A stretch of 7,195 nt of DNA from Gammaproteobacteria bacterium (GTDB lineage Bacteria > Pseudomonadota > Gammaproteobacteria > Pseudomonadales > Pseudohongiellaceae): NCBI GenBank assembly GCA_016762975.1, contig JAESUV010000064.1, positions 1 through 7,195 on the forward strand. The letters run 5' to 3'. Under the pieces are notes generated by a model. The model did no database searches and was not told where the DNA came from. It was given only the letters and a program-made list of their open reading frames with translations. The position numbers were made by a program, and so were the translations under genes. How positions within the stretch are numbered: the stretch's first letter is position 1; the number at the start of each line of letters is the position of its first letter. This document shows, in pieces, positions 1 through 6,216 of the stretch.

Positions 1-399
1 TCAGGAAATTAGTTGTAGCCAGCTTGCCGGATGGTGAGCTATAGCTACTCCAATGATGTAAAGAAAGGTTGCGATAGCTAATCCAAAGAATAGTATTTTT
101 GTGGAGGTTGTGGGTGCGCGCTTGATCGCGAGGCTGCCAAAGCCAATATAGAATATTAAGGCAATAAGCTTCGCGAGTATCCAGTCTTGATTGCCGGGGT
201 GTTGAGAAAGAATAATCATTAGAAGAACTGCGGTCGTAAGCAGGAGTGTATCGACAATATGCGGAGTAATTTTTATCCAGCGCCTCTGCAGTAGAGGCGA
301 ACTGTTTATTGCCCACCAGCCTCGAATTACGAAACCAAGCAAGCTAATCATAGCCAGTGATAAGTGAACTGTCTTAATGGGTAAATAGAAGTCTTGCAC
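1..399 (-). CDS. SirB-family integral membrane protein
   Basis: Small inner-membrane protein of the SirB (SirB2-like) family; its biochemical role is not established. The family was named for effects on invasion-gene expression in Salmonella, but members are widespread in non-pathogens. The 132-residue product shows the family signature: DFYLPIKTVH at the start, then a helix with LLGFVIRG, the SPLLQRRW segment, and PHIVDTLLL leading into helix 2. Two more hydrophobic helices follow, around residues 73-88 and 101-121. I chose the GTG at 397-399 because family proteins begin just before the D-F-Y-L segment and a TAGGG lies about six bases upstream. An ATG at 466-468 would add 23 residues that do not look like the family and has no clear ribosome site. 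The TGA stop is at 1-3, so the gene is complete. Family assignment is confident; the start is moderately so. Confidence 0.85.
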   Translation of the reverse strand: MQDFYLPIKTVHLSLAMISLLGFVIRGWWAINSSPLLQRRWIKITPHIVDTLLLTTAVLLMIILSQHPGNQDWILAKLIALIFYIGFGSLAIKRAPTTSTKILFFGLAIATFLYIIGVAIAHHPASWLQLIS

Positions 400-553
400 G
401 ATGAGCCCTAGTGAAAGATTTATGTCAATCCGGGCGAAGAGCCGGCAGCTGGTAGCCAATTCTAGCATTGGTTACACTATTTGACGCAGCTTTGTCTGTT
501 CAGCTGACTAATCGGTTATAAAGTTATCTTCTTACTACACGAAATTTTTGTCT

Positions 554-1276
554 TTAGTTTTGGAGTCGCTCTAGCGCAACCTTGGCGTTGGTATTTCCGC
601 GGCGAGCGGAGTTTTTATACCAAGAAATCGCCTGTTCAAGATCCATCTCCACTCCGCGCCCCTGCTCAAACATCTGTGCTAGGCGATACTGCGGGATTGC
701 ATCCCCAGCTTGCGCCGCCTGAGTCCACCAAAAAACAGTCAGTGCATCATCCTGTACCACACCGGTTCCAGAGAAATGAATATTGCCCATATTATGTGCG
801 GCAAGGATATGCCCACTGTCGGCTGCGCGGCGATACCAGTCGGCCGCTGCAGTATCGCTACGAACCTTGCCTAGCGCCTCGGCATAGGCTGTCCCCATTA
901 AGAACTGCGCTTCGCTCACGCCCGCGTTTGCCATTGCTTCAACATCGCTTATAACCGAGTCTGCTATTGCCTGTGCTCGCGGCTTGTCGGCAGGATAGCC
1001 CATGCGTCCGGTTGAATAGACGCGTGCGAGCCACATGGTGGATAGCGTATCTTCGTCGGCAGCAGCAAGCTCCAAAAGCTGTTTTGCTTTTTTGTCATTT
1101 ACTGTCCCAACTTCACCTGTGTACCAGCGAATTGATTCGATCAGGTTGGAATCAACGGCGGATATTGGCGCTGTATGACAGGAGTAAAGTGAGATTAGAA
1201 ACGATGCTAGATATGAGAGCCTGATGCTTCTCTTTTGAGAATTAGCTACGTATAAAATGTGTATCAGAAGATTCAT
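554..1276 (-). CDS. Sel1-repeat (TPR-like) protein, probable lipoprotein
   Basis: A 240-residue Sel1-like repeat protein, a solenoid of paired helices that usually mediates protein-protein contacts, often in the periplasm. Three clear repeats lie at about residues 121-156, 157-192 and 193-228. They show the A-x-x-x-L/M-G...G-x-G-V-x-x-D...A-x-x-W-Y/W-x-x-A-A-x-x-G pattern (for example GTGVVQDD and GRGVEMDLEQAISWYKNSA). A degenerate repeat fits residues 77-119. A basic stretch at 14-19 (SQKRSIR) and a hydrophobic run to SLYSC suggest a lipoprotein signal with Cys33 as the lipid-bearing residue. The Tyr at -2 is unusual, so lipidation is likely rather than certain. The ATG at 1274-1276 has GCGAGG four bases upstream. 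A TATACT-like -10 lies on the minus strand at 1308-1313 but has no convincing -35. The specific partner is unknown. Confidence 0.85.
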   Translation of the reverse strand: MNLLIHILYVANSQKRSIRLSYLASFLISLYSCHTAPISAVDSNLIESIRWYTGEVGTVNDKKAKQLLELAAADEDTLSTMWLARVYSTGRMGYPADKPRAQAIADSVISDVEAMANAGVSEAQFLMGTAYAEALGKVRSDTAAADWYRRAADSGHILAAHNMGNIHFSGTGVVQDDALTVFWWTQAAQAGDAIPQYRLAQMFEQGRGVEMDLEQAISWYKNSARRGNTNAKVALERLQN

Positions 1277-1432
1277 GTGGCCTCGCTAAAAAATACTACG
1301 AGCCCCCAGTATATCTTGCAGACGAGTTGGATTCCTCTGCTGATGTTGCCGTCGTTGGAATATAGCTTGCACCACAAGAGGGCGAGACCACCTGCAGCAC
1401 TCGAAAGGCGACGGTCATTAAATTACTATGTC

Positions 1433-1918
1433 CTATTTATTCAGAAGCTCCTCTATTAATTTCTTCAATTCAATCTCATCGCCAGCTTTATAACTGCGAT
1501 ACCTTTGTACTATGCGGCCCTCTCTATCGATTAGATAGGATACCGGCAGGCTACGAATACCGTAGGGAATGCCCACCTCTCCATCAGGGTCGGCGAGTAC
1601 TGGGTATGAAACTGGGTGATCTTCCAAGAACTCAATGCCATCGTCGGTGTCTTCATCCACGTTGATCGCAATGATTTCAAACTCCTCAGTTCCTAGCTCG
1701 CGGTACATTTTGTCATAAGCTGGAAGTGAAGCTAGGCAGGGCGGGCACCAAGATGCCCAGAAATCAAGAAACACAATCTTTCCGCGGTAGTCCGATAGCC
1801 GTACTTGTTCGTTCCCTATTATTTGCGACGCGCTAAAATCTTGTGCCAATTCCTGAGCAATTATAAAACCCGGGAGGCAGAAAATTAAAACGGCGAATCT
1901 ACTAAGTTTAAAGTGCAT
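1433..1918 (-). CDS. TlpA/ResA-like periplasmic thioredoxin
   Basis: Exported thioredoxin-fold protein of the TlpA/ResA/AhpC-TSA-like group, 161 residues. An N-terminal signal ends near Ala21-Gln22 (FIIAQE). The fold begins at about residue 27 with the usual RLSDYRGKIVFLDFWASWC lead-in. The active site is Cys58-Pro-Pro-Cys61, and the cis-proline loop is SLPVSYLID with Pro125. Residues 82-110 (IIAINVDED..., YPVLADPDG) follow the family pattern. CPPC members usually act as thiol reductants in the envelope, for example in cytochrome c or metal-site assembly. The substrate here cannot be read from sequence but is plausibly one of its operon partners. The gene is last in a three-gene minus-strand operon. 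Its start overlaps the end of the barrel gene by 11 bases with no strong ribosome site, so translational coupling is likely. The TAG stop is at 1433-1435. Confidence is high for the fold and low for a specific role. Confidence 0.93.
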   Translation of the reverse strand: MHFKLSRFAVLIFCLPGFIIAQELAQDFSASQIIGNEQVRLSDYRGKIVFLDFWASWCPPCLASLPAYDKMYRELGTEEFEIIAINVDEDTDDGIEFLEDHPVSYPVLADPDGEVGIPYGIRSLPVSYLIDREGRIVQRYRSYKAGDEIELKKLIEELLNK

Positions 1919-2837
1919 AGGTCATGGAGAAAGCGTAGGAGTAGCTAGTAGTGAATTGCAGGGCGCCCTCGAGATCTCGAGCGACCGGTACACGGCCAGA
2001 AAGAGAAAGTGTTAGGTCGTCCGATATGCCATATTGTATTGCGGGCACGAAGTCTAACCATTCGCCCCCGCTATTTGGAATCTCGAAACCGTTTCGTTCA
2101 TCGGCATCGGTCGTTCTATAGCGTAGGCCAGCGGAATAACCGAATCGAGTACCAATGCTTTGGCTGATACCCACGGCAAAGTTGAACTCATCACTAAATG
2201 AGTAGTTGCGGTCGTTCTCTTCATTGTTGAATGTATAGTTGGCGGAGAGGTTCAATTGCAGTGTGGAGGCTTGATTGAACGCATAACTATAGCTGCTCCA
2301 CAATATTTCACCCTGCGAGCCAACGCTGGGTTGCATATCTTCGGATTGCACAATAAGGCCGCCAGCATCGTCTTTTCCGACGGGGAGTCGAACGCCAATG
2401 CCTAGCGAGACTTCGTGGCGTGAGAAAGGGGTGATGTAAGAAGGTGTGTAGCGCAATAAGACTACGGCATCACCAAGGCCGGATGTGTTCTGCTCGCCGA
2501 GAAAACTCGTTCCTACGCTGCGACTATGTTCTATATAGGAGAGCAGGCCTGAAACTGACCAGCGATCTGCTAGGCCATAGGTGCCGGAAACAACTTGTGA
2601 AGTAGAAGAACGCTCCCTTCTGGATTCGTCGCGTATATCCTTGGTTCCTTCAACGAGATCACTCATCTCGTGAAATTCTGTGGTGTAGTTGAAGAAGAAG
2701 TCGCCGGGCTCAGTAGATGATGAGTCAATTGAGCTTAATAGGGGGGCGCCCGCACAACTACAGGTCGCAGCCTCTGCTTGTGTTAGTAGTAGCGATGCTA
2801 GCAACAGCAGGGAGAATGCAAGAAGCCTAATAGTCAT
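1908..2837 (-). CDS. Outer-membrane beta-barrel protein (phenol MetA/SphA-type 'transporter' family-like)
   Basis: A 309-residue protein with a signal peptide (hydrophobic residues 4-19, probable cleavage after AEA at 21-23). It is followed by alternating amphipathic strands typical of an outer-membrane beta-barrel: WSVSGLLSYIEHS, HEVSLGIGVRLPVG, TLQLNLSANYTFN, RFGYSAGLRYRT, DLTLSLSGRVPVA, and a last strand FTTSYSYAFSMTYAL. The pattern resembles the 'transporter' or MetA-pathway-of-phenol-degradation barrel family, which is often annotated without a known substrate. The mature protein begins with a Cys-Ser-Cys pair (C26, C28) followed by AGAPLLSS, a possible thiol or metal site. I chose the ATG at 2835-2837. 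A TTG just before it (2838-2840) is also in frame, but the ATG forms TGATG with the stop of the upstream DUF3179 gene, a classic coupled junction. Its 3' end overlaps the TlpA-like gene by 11 bases. Barrel assignment is good; transport substrate is unknown. Confidence 0.8.
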   Translation of the reverse strand: MTIRLLAFSLLLLASLLLTQAEAATCSCAGAPLLSSIDSSSTEPGDFFFNYTTEFHEMSDLVEGTKDIRDESRRERSSTSQVVSGTYGLADRWSVSGLLSYIEHSRSVGTSFLGEQNTSGLGDAVVLLRYTPSYITPFSRHEVSLGIGVRLPVGKDDAGGLIVQSEDMQPSVGSQGEILWSSYSYAFNQASTLQLNLSANYTFNNEENDRNYSFSDEFNFAVGISQSIGTRFGYSAGLRYRTTDADERNGFEIPNSGGEWLDFVPAIQYGISDDLTLSLSGRVPVARDLEGALQFTTSYSYAFSMTYAL

Positions 2838-4273
2838 CAATTGATCTCAGTGCCGGGAAAGAATGCAGTCCATGCAAACCAGTAGGCTATATATGAATTG
2901 GTTTTTTCTAATTTTGTACCCGCTCGTGGACCCGAAATTCCATTGCCAAAAACGTCCCATTGCGTGCCTTCGTTGTCTGTCATGACAACAGGTAATTGAT
3001 CTTGTACCGGGGTGAAATCTAGGGTCGTGCAATCTTCGAGCTGGCGGTTAAAGAGCACGGCGAAGTTTTGCGTAGCACTGCCGGCCGCAACAACATCCAT
3101 GCCGCCGACTTGGTCGTGAATGAGTGATATGCTGTCACCAAAATCAGCAACCGGATAGACCTTCGAGCTGTCTCCCACGTTTATTCCTAGTACCCGCGCT
3201 TTACGATGTAGCCGCAGATCATTCATGTTGTCTACATTAAATATTAGGGATTGATCGGTTCTAAACGAGCCATAGGGATAAGTTCCGTAGGGTCGACTGA
3301 AGCCAGTGTCTTCAGTCATCAGGATGGTTTCCGGATACATGGCTTGCCAGGTCTCCCAAGTGGTTTCTACTACCTGGACTTTGTCGGGAATATCTAACAC
3401 CGCACTACCTCTGATGGACTGTTCCAGCATTTGTGACCACAGGCTATTGGTCTCGCGATCGTACATAACCAGGTTAGAATTCAATAGTAATCCAGACGTT
3501 CCAAATGTTTTATTCGCCGACTGGGCAAAGCCCTTCCACATCATTGCTGAGCCGGTCAGTGGGCAATAGCTTAGAGTCATTTGCTGCTGTTGACCGTCTA
3601 CCGTAAAAGTGTCATTCACCACTTCGTGCCAGTCTAAGATTTGATGAGGGTAGGCGCGAATATCGTCGCCAACTTTTACGCCGACTACTAGTGAGTCTGG
3701 GAAAATACCGGTGAGTTCCAAGTTCTGCGTAAACTGCGGGTTAGTGAGTGGTGGAATGCCATCGGGAGCCGGGCCGCCATCCTGAATTTTGCTCGGATCG
3801 ACAGAGAATCCAGATACAACCGCCGCGTTGTTGGGGCCATGACTTAAATCAGGGGCTGGCCGCGAACACGCATTGGGCGTGTTTTCGGGGGCTTGTATGC
3901 CGTTTTCCGCCGCGTCGGCTAGCAGAAAAATAATTGGGTTTTCGCTTAGCAAGGTAAAATCTGCTCTAAATGAGGCTCCGTCTACGGAAATATCAGGGAT
4001 TGAAAGAGTGGTTCCAATAAAGGAATTGGCGTTGTTAGTATCGATGGAATCTGGATTGCTTAGCTCTACTGCGCTAATAAGGCTAATTTGTAGAGGTGAG
4101 GTATTCGTGTCTAATGAAAACTCTAGGCGAAAGGTTTTGTCAGCGGCCGTTACTACCGGCAGTACTAGAGTAGTGCCCTCAAGGTGCGCGCTTTGCGCTT
4201 GAGTTGCGCCACTATAAGAAAAGGCGGCCAAGGCAAGTTGTGCATATAGAAAGCACAGGGTTCTATTCTTCAT
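2837..4273 (-). CDS. Long exported DUF3179 protein with duplicated N-terminal extension
   Basis: A 478-residue exported protein with a C-terminal DUF3179 domain, a family of unknown function. The signal peptide ends near residue 26 (GATQA/Q). Residues about 31-123 form an extension made of two similar segments. The domain starts at about residue 165 with GGPAPDGIPPLTNPQF and continues with RAYPHQILDWHEVVND (206-221), YCPLTG (236-241, Cys237), FGTSGLLLNSNLVMYDRET (257-275), SLWSQ (277-281), and a closing YWFAWTAFFPGTE. Paralog comparison marks WHEVVND and YCPL as candidate functional residues. The second Cys of the CPLC form is Thr240 here. The ATG at 4271-4273 is preferred over the one at 4277-4279: GAGAG lies six bases before the former but directly touches the latter. 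This is the first gene of a minus-strand operon; its stop overlaps the barrel gene start (TGATG). Family assignment is confident; function is unknown. Confidence 0.93.
   Translation of the reverse strand: MKNRTLCFLYAQLALAAFSYSGATQAQSAHLEGTTLVLPVVTAADKTFRLEFSLDTNTSPLQISLISAVELSNPDSIDTNNANSFIGTTLSIPDISVDGASFRADFTLLSENPIIFLLADAAENGIQAPENTPNACSRPAPDLSHGPNNAAVVSGFSVDPSKIQDGGPAPDGIPPLTNPQFTQNLELTGIFPDSLVVGVKVGDDIRAYPHQILDWHEVVNDTFTVDGQQQQMTLSYCPLTGSAMMWKGFAQSANKTFGTSGLLLNSNLVMYDRETNSLWSQMLEQSIRGSAVLDIPDKVQVVETTWETWQAMYPETILMTEDTGFSRPYGTYPYGSFRTDQSLIFNVDNMNDLRLHRKARVLGINVGDSSKVYPVADFGDSISLIHDQVGGMDVVAAGSATQNFAVLFNRQLEDCTTLDFTPVQDQLPVVMTDNEGTQWDVFGNGISGPRAGTKLEKTNSYIAYWFAWTAFFPGTEIN
3905..4183 (-). 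repeat. Degenerate protein-level tandem repeat in DUF3179 N-terminal extension
   Basis: Two segments of about 40 residues lie side by side after the signal peptide. The first begins LEGTTLVLPVVTAADKTFR and runs to about AVEL; the second begins FIGTTLSIPDISVDGASFR and runs to about DAAE. They share GTTL-x-[IL]-P-x-[IV], then [TS]-FR-x-[ED]-F-[ST]-L, then a hydrophobic strand ending near A-x-E. The pattern suggests a small all-beta unit duplicated within the gene. DNA similarity is low, so the duplication is old. Confidence 0.6.
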
Positions 4274-4312
4274 CAGCATCTCTCATTTCGAAACTATTCT
4301 CGATAAGTTCTC

Positions 4313-4330
4313 TCTTGTGATAGCACAAGA
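4313..4330. promoter_or_regulatory. 18-bp perfect palindrome between divergent DUF3179 genes (candidate operator)
   Basis: TCTTGTG-ATAG-CACAAGA: 7-bp arms that match perfectly around a 4-base spacer. It lies 40 bases upstream of the minus-strand operon start and about 110 upstream of the plus-strand DUF3179 start. This spacing and symmetry suit a dimeric repressor or activator site controlling one or both genes. No A/T-rich loop or T-run follows, so a terminator is unlikely. No regulator gene is adjacent, so the cognate protein is unknown. Confidence 0.45.
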
Positions 4331-4424
4331 CCGGAGGTCGCTAGACTTGCTTTCAATAAATAATTGATTGACCCGAATGAACTACAAATCCGCTTGTCCG
4401 GTCTGCTTACGCAACACCAGTTAT

Positions 4425-4430
4425 AAGGAG
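4425..4430 (+). promoter_or_regulatory. Ribosome binding site of short DUF3179 gene
   Basis: AAGGAG, a near-consensus Shine-Dalgarno, lies eight bases before the ATG at 4439. It supports that start over the in-frame ATG at 4463, which has no such site. Confidence 0.8.
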
Positions 4431-4438
4431 AACAGCCA

Positions 4439-5398
4439 ATGGGCCAGATTTCGCTAGTGAACATGAGTCGTACATCGTGGCTTACTGCTGCTATTTTGGC
4501 ATGCACAATTCCTAGCTTAGCGACTGCGCAATCCTTGCACGGATTCGATCTGCACAATGCGACTATCCCGGTAGAGCACATTCTGAGTGGAGGCCCGTCT
4601 CGAGACGGAATACCGGCTATCGATAGTCCTGTTTTCGAATCAGCTAGCTCAGCCACTTGGCTTGAAGCTGGGGAGCGCATACTCGGAATTTCGTTAGAAG
4701 GAGTCAGTCGTGCCTACCCAATCGCTATATTAAATTGGCACGAGGTTGTGAATGATGTGATTAGCGGCAGGCCAATAGTAATCACCTATTGCCCGCTGTG
4801 TGGTACTGGTATGGCCTTCGATTCGCGGGTCGGGAATCGCAATGTAAAGTTCGGCGTGTCAGGTCTGTTATTTCAAAGCGACGTCTTGTTGTATGACAGA
4901 CAAACCGAGAGTTTGTGGTCGCAGATTATGAGCGTAGCGATCAGCGGGCCGCAGCAGGGGACGAAATTAGACTCTCTAGCATTGACGCATACCAGCTGGG
5001 GAGCTTGGCGAGATGACCATCCCGATACTGATGTGCTCAGCCGTAATACAGGTGTGGAACGGGATTACATGCAAGATCCTTATGCGGGCTACGCGGATTC
5101 TCCGCGAACTTTGTTCCCGGTGATAAATCGAGCGCCTGGTCCCTGGCATGCGAAAGATTGGGTGTTGGGTGTAGAGGTTAACGGTAAGTACAAAGCTTAT
5201 CCCTTCGCGGAACTTTCAACTCAAGGTTTAAGGCAGTTTACTGACGAGCTAGCAGGGGAAAGATTCACCATTGCCTGGGATGAGGAAAATAAATCAGCAG
5301 CCATGCTGCGCGATAACAAAATTCAACCTAGCATTACCGCATTCTGGTTTGCTTGGTACGCCTTTCATCCGGGTGCCGAGGTGTTTCAGGCTAGGTAG
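4439..5398 (+). CDS. Short exported DUF3179 protein (divergent paralog)
   Basis: A 319-residue exported DUF3179-family protein of unknown function. The signal peptide covers residues 1-30 with a clear ATA/Q cleavage site. The domain begins almost at once: GGPSRDGIPAIDSPVF (51-66), RAYPIAILNWHEVVND (91-106), YCPLCGTGMAF (117-127, with Cys118 and Cys121), FGVSGLLFQSDVLLYDRQT (138-156), SLWSQ (158-162), ISGPQQGTKL, and a closing FWFAWYAFHPGAE. Unlike the operon paralog it lacks the N-terminal extension, keeps a CxxC (CPLC) pair, and has a shortened C-terminal half without a second G-P-x-x-G-T-K-L segment. It is transcribed away from the DUF3179-barrel-TlpA operon across about 160 bases and converges on the TetR gene 48 bases downstream. 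Shared control with the operon is plausible. Family assignment is confident; biochemical role is unknown. Confidence 0.93.
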   Translation: MGQISLVNMSRTSWLTAAILACTIPSLATAQSLHGFDLHNATIPVEHILSGGPSRDGIPAIDSPVFESASSATWLEAGERILGISLEGVSRAYPIAILNWHEVVNDVISGRPIVITYCPLCGTGMAFDSRVGNRNVKFGVSGLLFQSDVLLYDRQTESLWSQIMSVAISGPQQGTKLDSLALTHTSWGAWRDDHPDTDVLSRNTGVERDYMQDPYAGYADSPRTLFPVINRAPGPWHAKDWVLGVEVNGKYKAYPFAELSTQGLRQFTDELAGERFTIAWDEENKSAAMLRDNKIQPSITAFWFAWYAFHPGAEVFQAR

Positions 5399-5446
5399 GA
5401 TTTAAGAGGTACGGGCAGGCACCTTACTTTAGCTTGTGCAAATATT

Positions 5447-6097
5447 CTAAGAATCGAGCCCGCAGACTTTGCGGAAACCGGCGGCTACGAACGGTATCAT
5501 TCGGTTATAGGCTGCATCGAAATCAGAGGATTTGCATTTGCCCCCTGACAGACGATCTATGCGGCCGGTCTGCGCAAGAGTCAGGGCCAGTGCGCCAGAC
5601 ATGTAGTGGTAACACCAATGAATATCCTCTTCCTTGGCGTGTGGGAGCGCTGCCTTCAATGCGTCGATGAATTCGGTCACGCGTTTGTCGTAGACATTCG
5701 GCATGAGAACCTCGTTCCAAACCGGTGAGGCCATGACATAAGCGACCATCGCAAGGTAATTACGCCAACCTGGATCTCGGCTCTCTTGGGCGAGTTTCAA
5801 CGGAAGTAAGAAAGCCTCGATGATTTGCTCTAAAGTCTGTGTGCCTCCACTGGCTTGTTCCTTGCTGGCAAGAAGGACCTCTTGCCGCGAGGCGCTCAGT
5901 AGCTCGGCTCTGCGATTGAACACAGCGTGAAACAGGTCTACCTTTTTACCGAAGTGGTAGCTAGCCAAGGCCACATCCACTTCCGCCTTAGCAGCAATCT
6001 GTCGCATCGTTACACCGTCATAGCCATGGCGGGCGAACAACTCCTCGGCCGCATCGAGAATGCGTTCGCTCTTTTCACTTGTACTCTTTTCCTTCAT
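5447..6097 (-). CDS. TetR-family transcriptional repressor (PsrA-like C-terminal type)
   Basis: A 216-residue TetR-type regulator. The N-terminal DNA-binding domain spans about residues 8-56: ERILDAAEELFARHGYDGVTMRQIAAKAEVD, then LASYHFGKKVDLFHAVF. The recognition helix is near residues 40-48. The C-terminal ligand-binding part, with FNRRAELLSASRQEVL, a long middle helix region, and LAQTGRIDRLSGGKCKS before a final helix, resembles regulators grouped with PsrA, a fatty-acid-responsive repressor. The actual ligand is not readable from sequence. The ATG at 6095-6097 has AGGAA about ten bases upstream. It is divergent from the sodium symporter gene with a perfect palindrome between them, the standard layout for a repressor controlling its neighbour and itself. 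Its end faces the short DUF3179 gene; I see no link between the two. The TAG stop is at 5447-5449. Confidence 0.93.
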   Translation of the reverse strand: MKEKSTSEKSERILDAAEELFARHGYDGVTMRQIAAKAEVDVALASYHFGKKVDLFHAVFNRRAELLSASRQEVLLASKEQASGGTQTLEQIIEAFLLPLKLAQESRDPGWRNYLAMVAYVMASPVWNEVLMPNVYDKRVTEFIDALKAALPHAKEEDIHWCYHYMSGALALTLAQTGRIDRLSGGKCKSSDFDAAYNRMIPFVAAGFRKVCGLDS

Positions 6098-6147
6098 GGC
6101 GAATTGTTCCTATCTGAGGAGAATCGAGAGACTACCGGCAATTAAAT

Positions 6148-6176
6148 TTGTATATTCAACATATGTTGAATATATT
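6148..6176 (+). promoter_or_regulatory. Sigma-70-like promoter for the symporter gene
   Basis: TTGTAT (6148-6153) and TATATT (6171-6176) are separated by exactly 17 bases, facing the symporter. Predicted transcription starts near 6183, giving a leader of about 34 bases. The 24-bp palindrome covers the spacer and parts of both boxes, so a bound repressor would block RNA polymerase. Confidence 0.6.
6151..6174. promoter_or_regulatory. Perfect 24-bp palindrome, candidate TetR operator
   Basis: The left half is TATATTCAACAT and the right half is its exact reverse complement, with no spacer. It lies between the divergent TetR and symporter genes, 54 bases before the TetR start and 43 before the symporter start. 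Size and symmetry match TetR-family operators. A lone half-site-like TATTCAA recurs at 6184-6190, near the predicted transcription start. Confidence 0.8.
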
Positions 6177-6216
6177 GTGCCACTATTCAATGAAAGTGCA
6201 AGGTGCGGCTTAGCCT

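Noticed and set aside
423..428. Perfect TTGACA -35 box on the minus strand upstream of the SirB-family gene
   Set aside because: The matching -10 position would be CTCATC right at the GTG start, so no usable promoter is formed.
676..1224. Plus-strand open frames opposite the Sel1-repeat gene
   Set aside because: Their products are rich in R, H, P and C with no domain, typical of antisense shadows of a real coding region.
1349..1414. Inverted repeat CCGTCG / CGACGG in the spacer downstream of the TlpA-like gene
   Set aside because: Only six bases with a loop of over 50 bases and no T-run; likely chance. No convincing terminator is seen here.
3306..4202. Plus-strand open frames opposite the long DUF3179 gene
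   Set aside because: The minus-strand frame encodes conserved DUF3179 motifs throughout, so these are shadows.
4294..4680. Open frame of 128 codons on the minus strand across the divergent spacer and the start of the short DUF3179 gene
   Set aside because: It lies antisense to a clear signal peptide and DUF3179 start, has no recognisable domain, and is low in family-like features.
5399..5474. Possible terminator between the converging short DUF3179 and TetR genes (CCGCA-GACTT-TGCGG, and AGGT/ACCT)
   Set aside because: Stems of only four to five bases, one inside the TetR coding region, and no following T-run on either strand.
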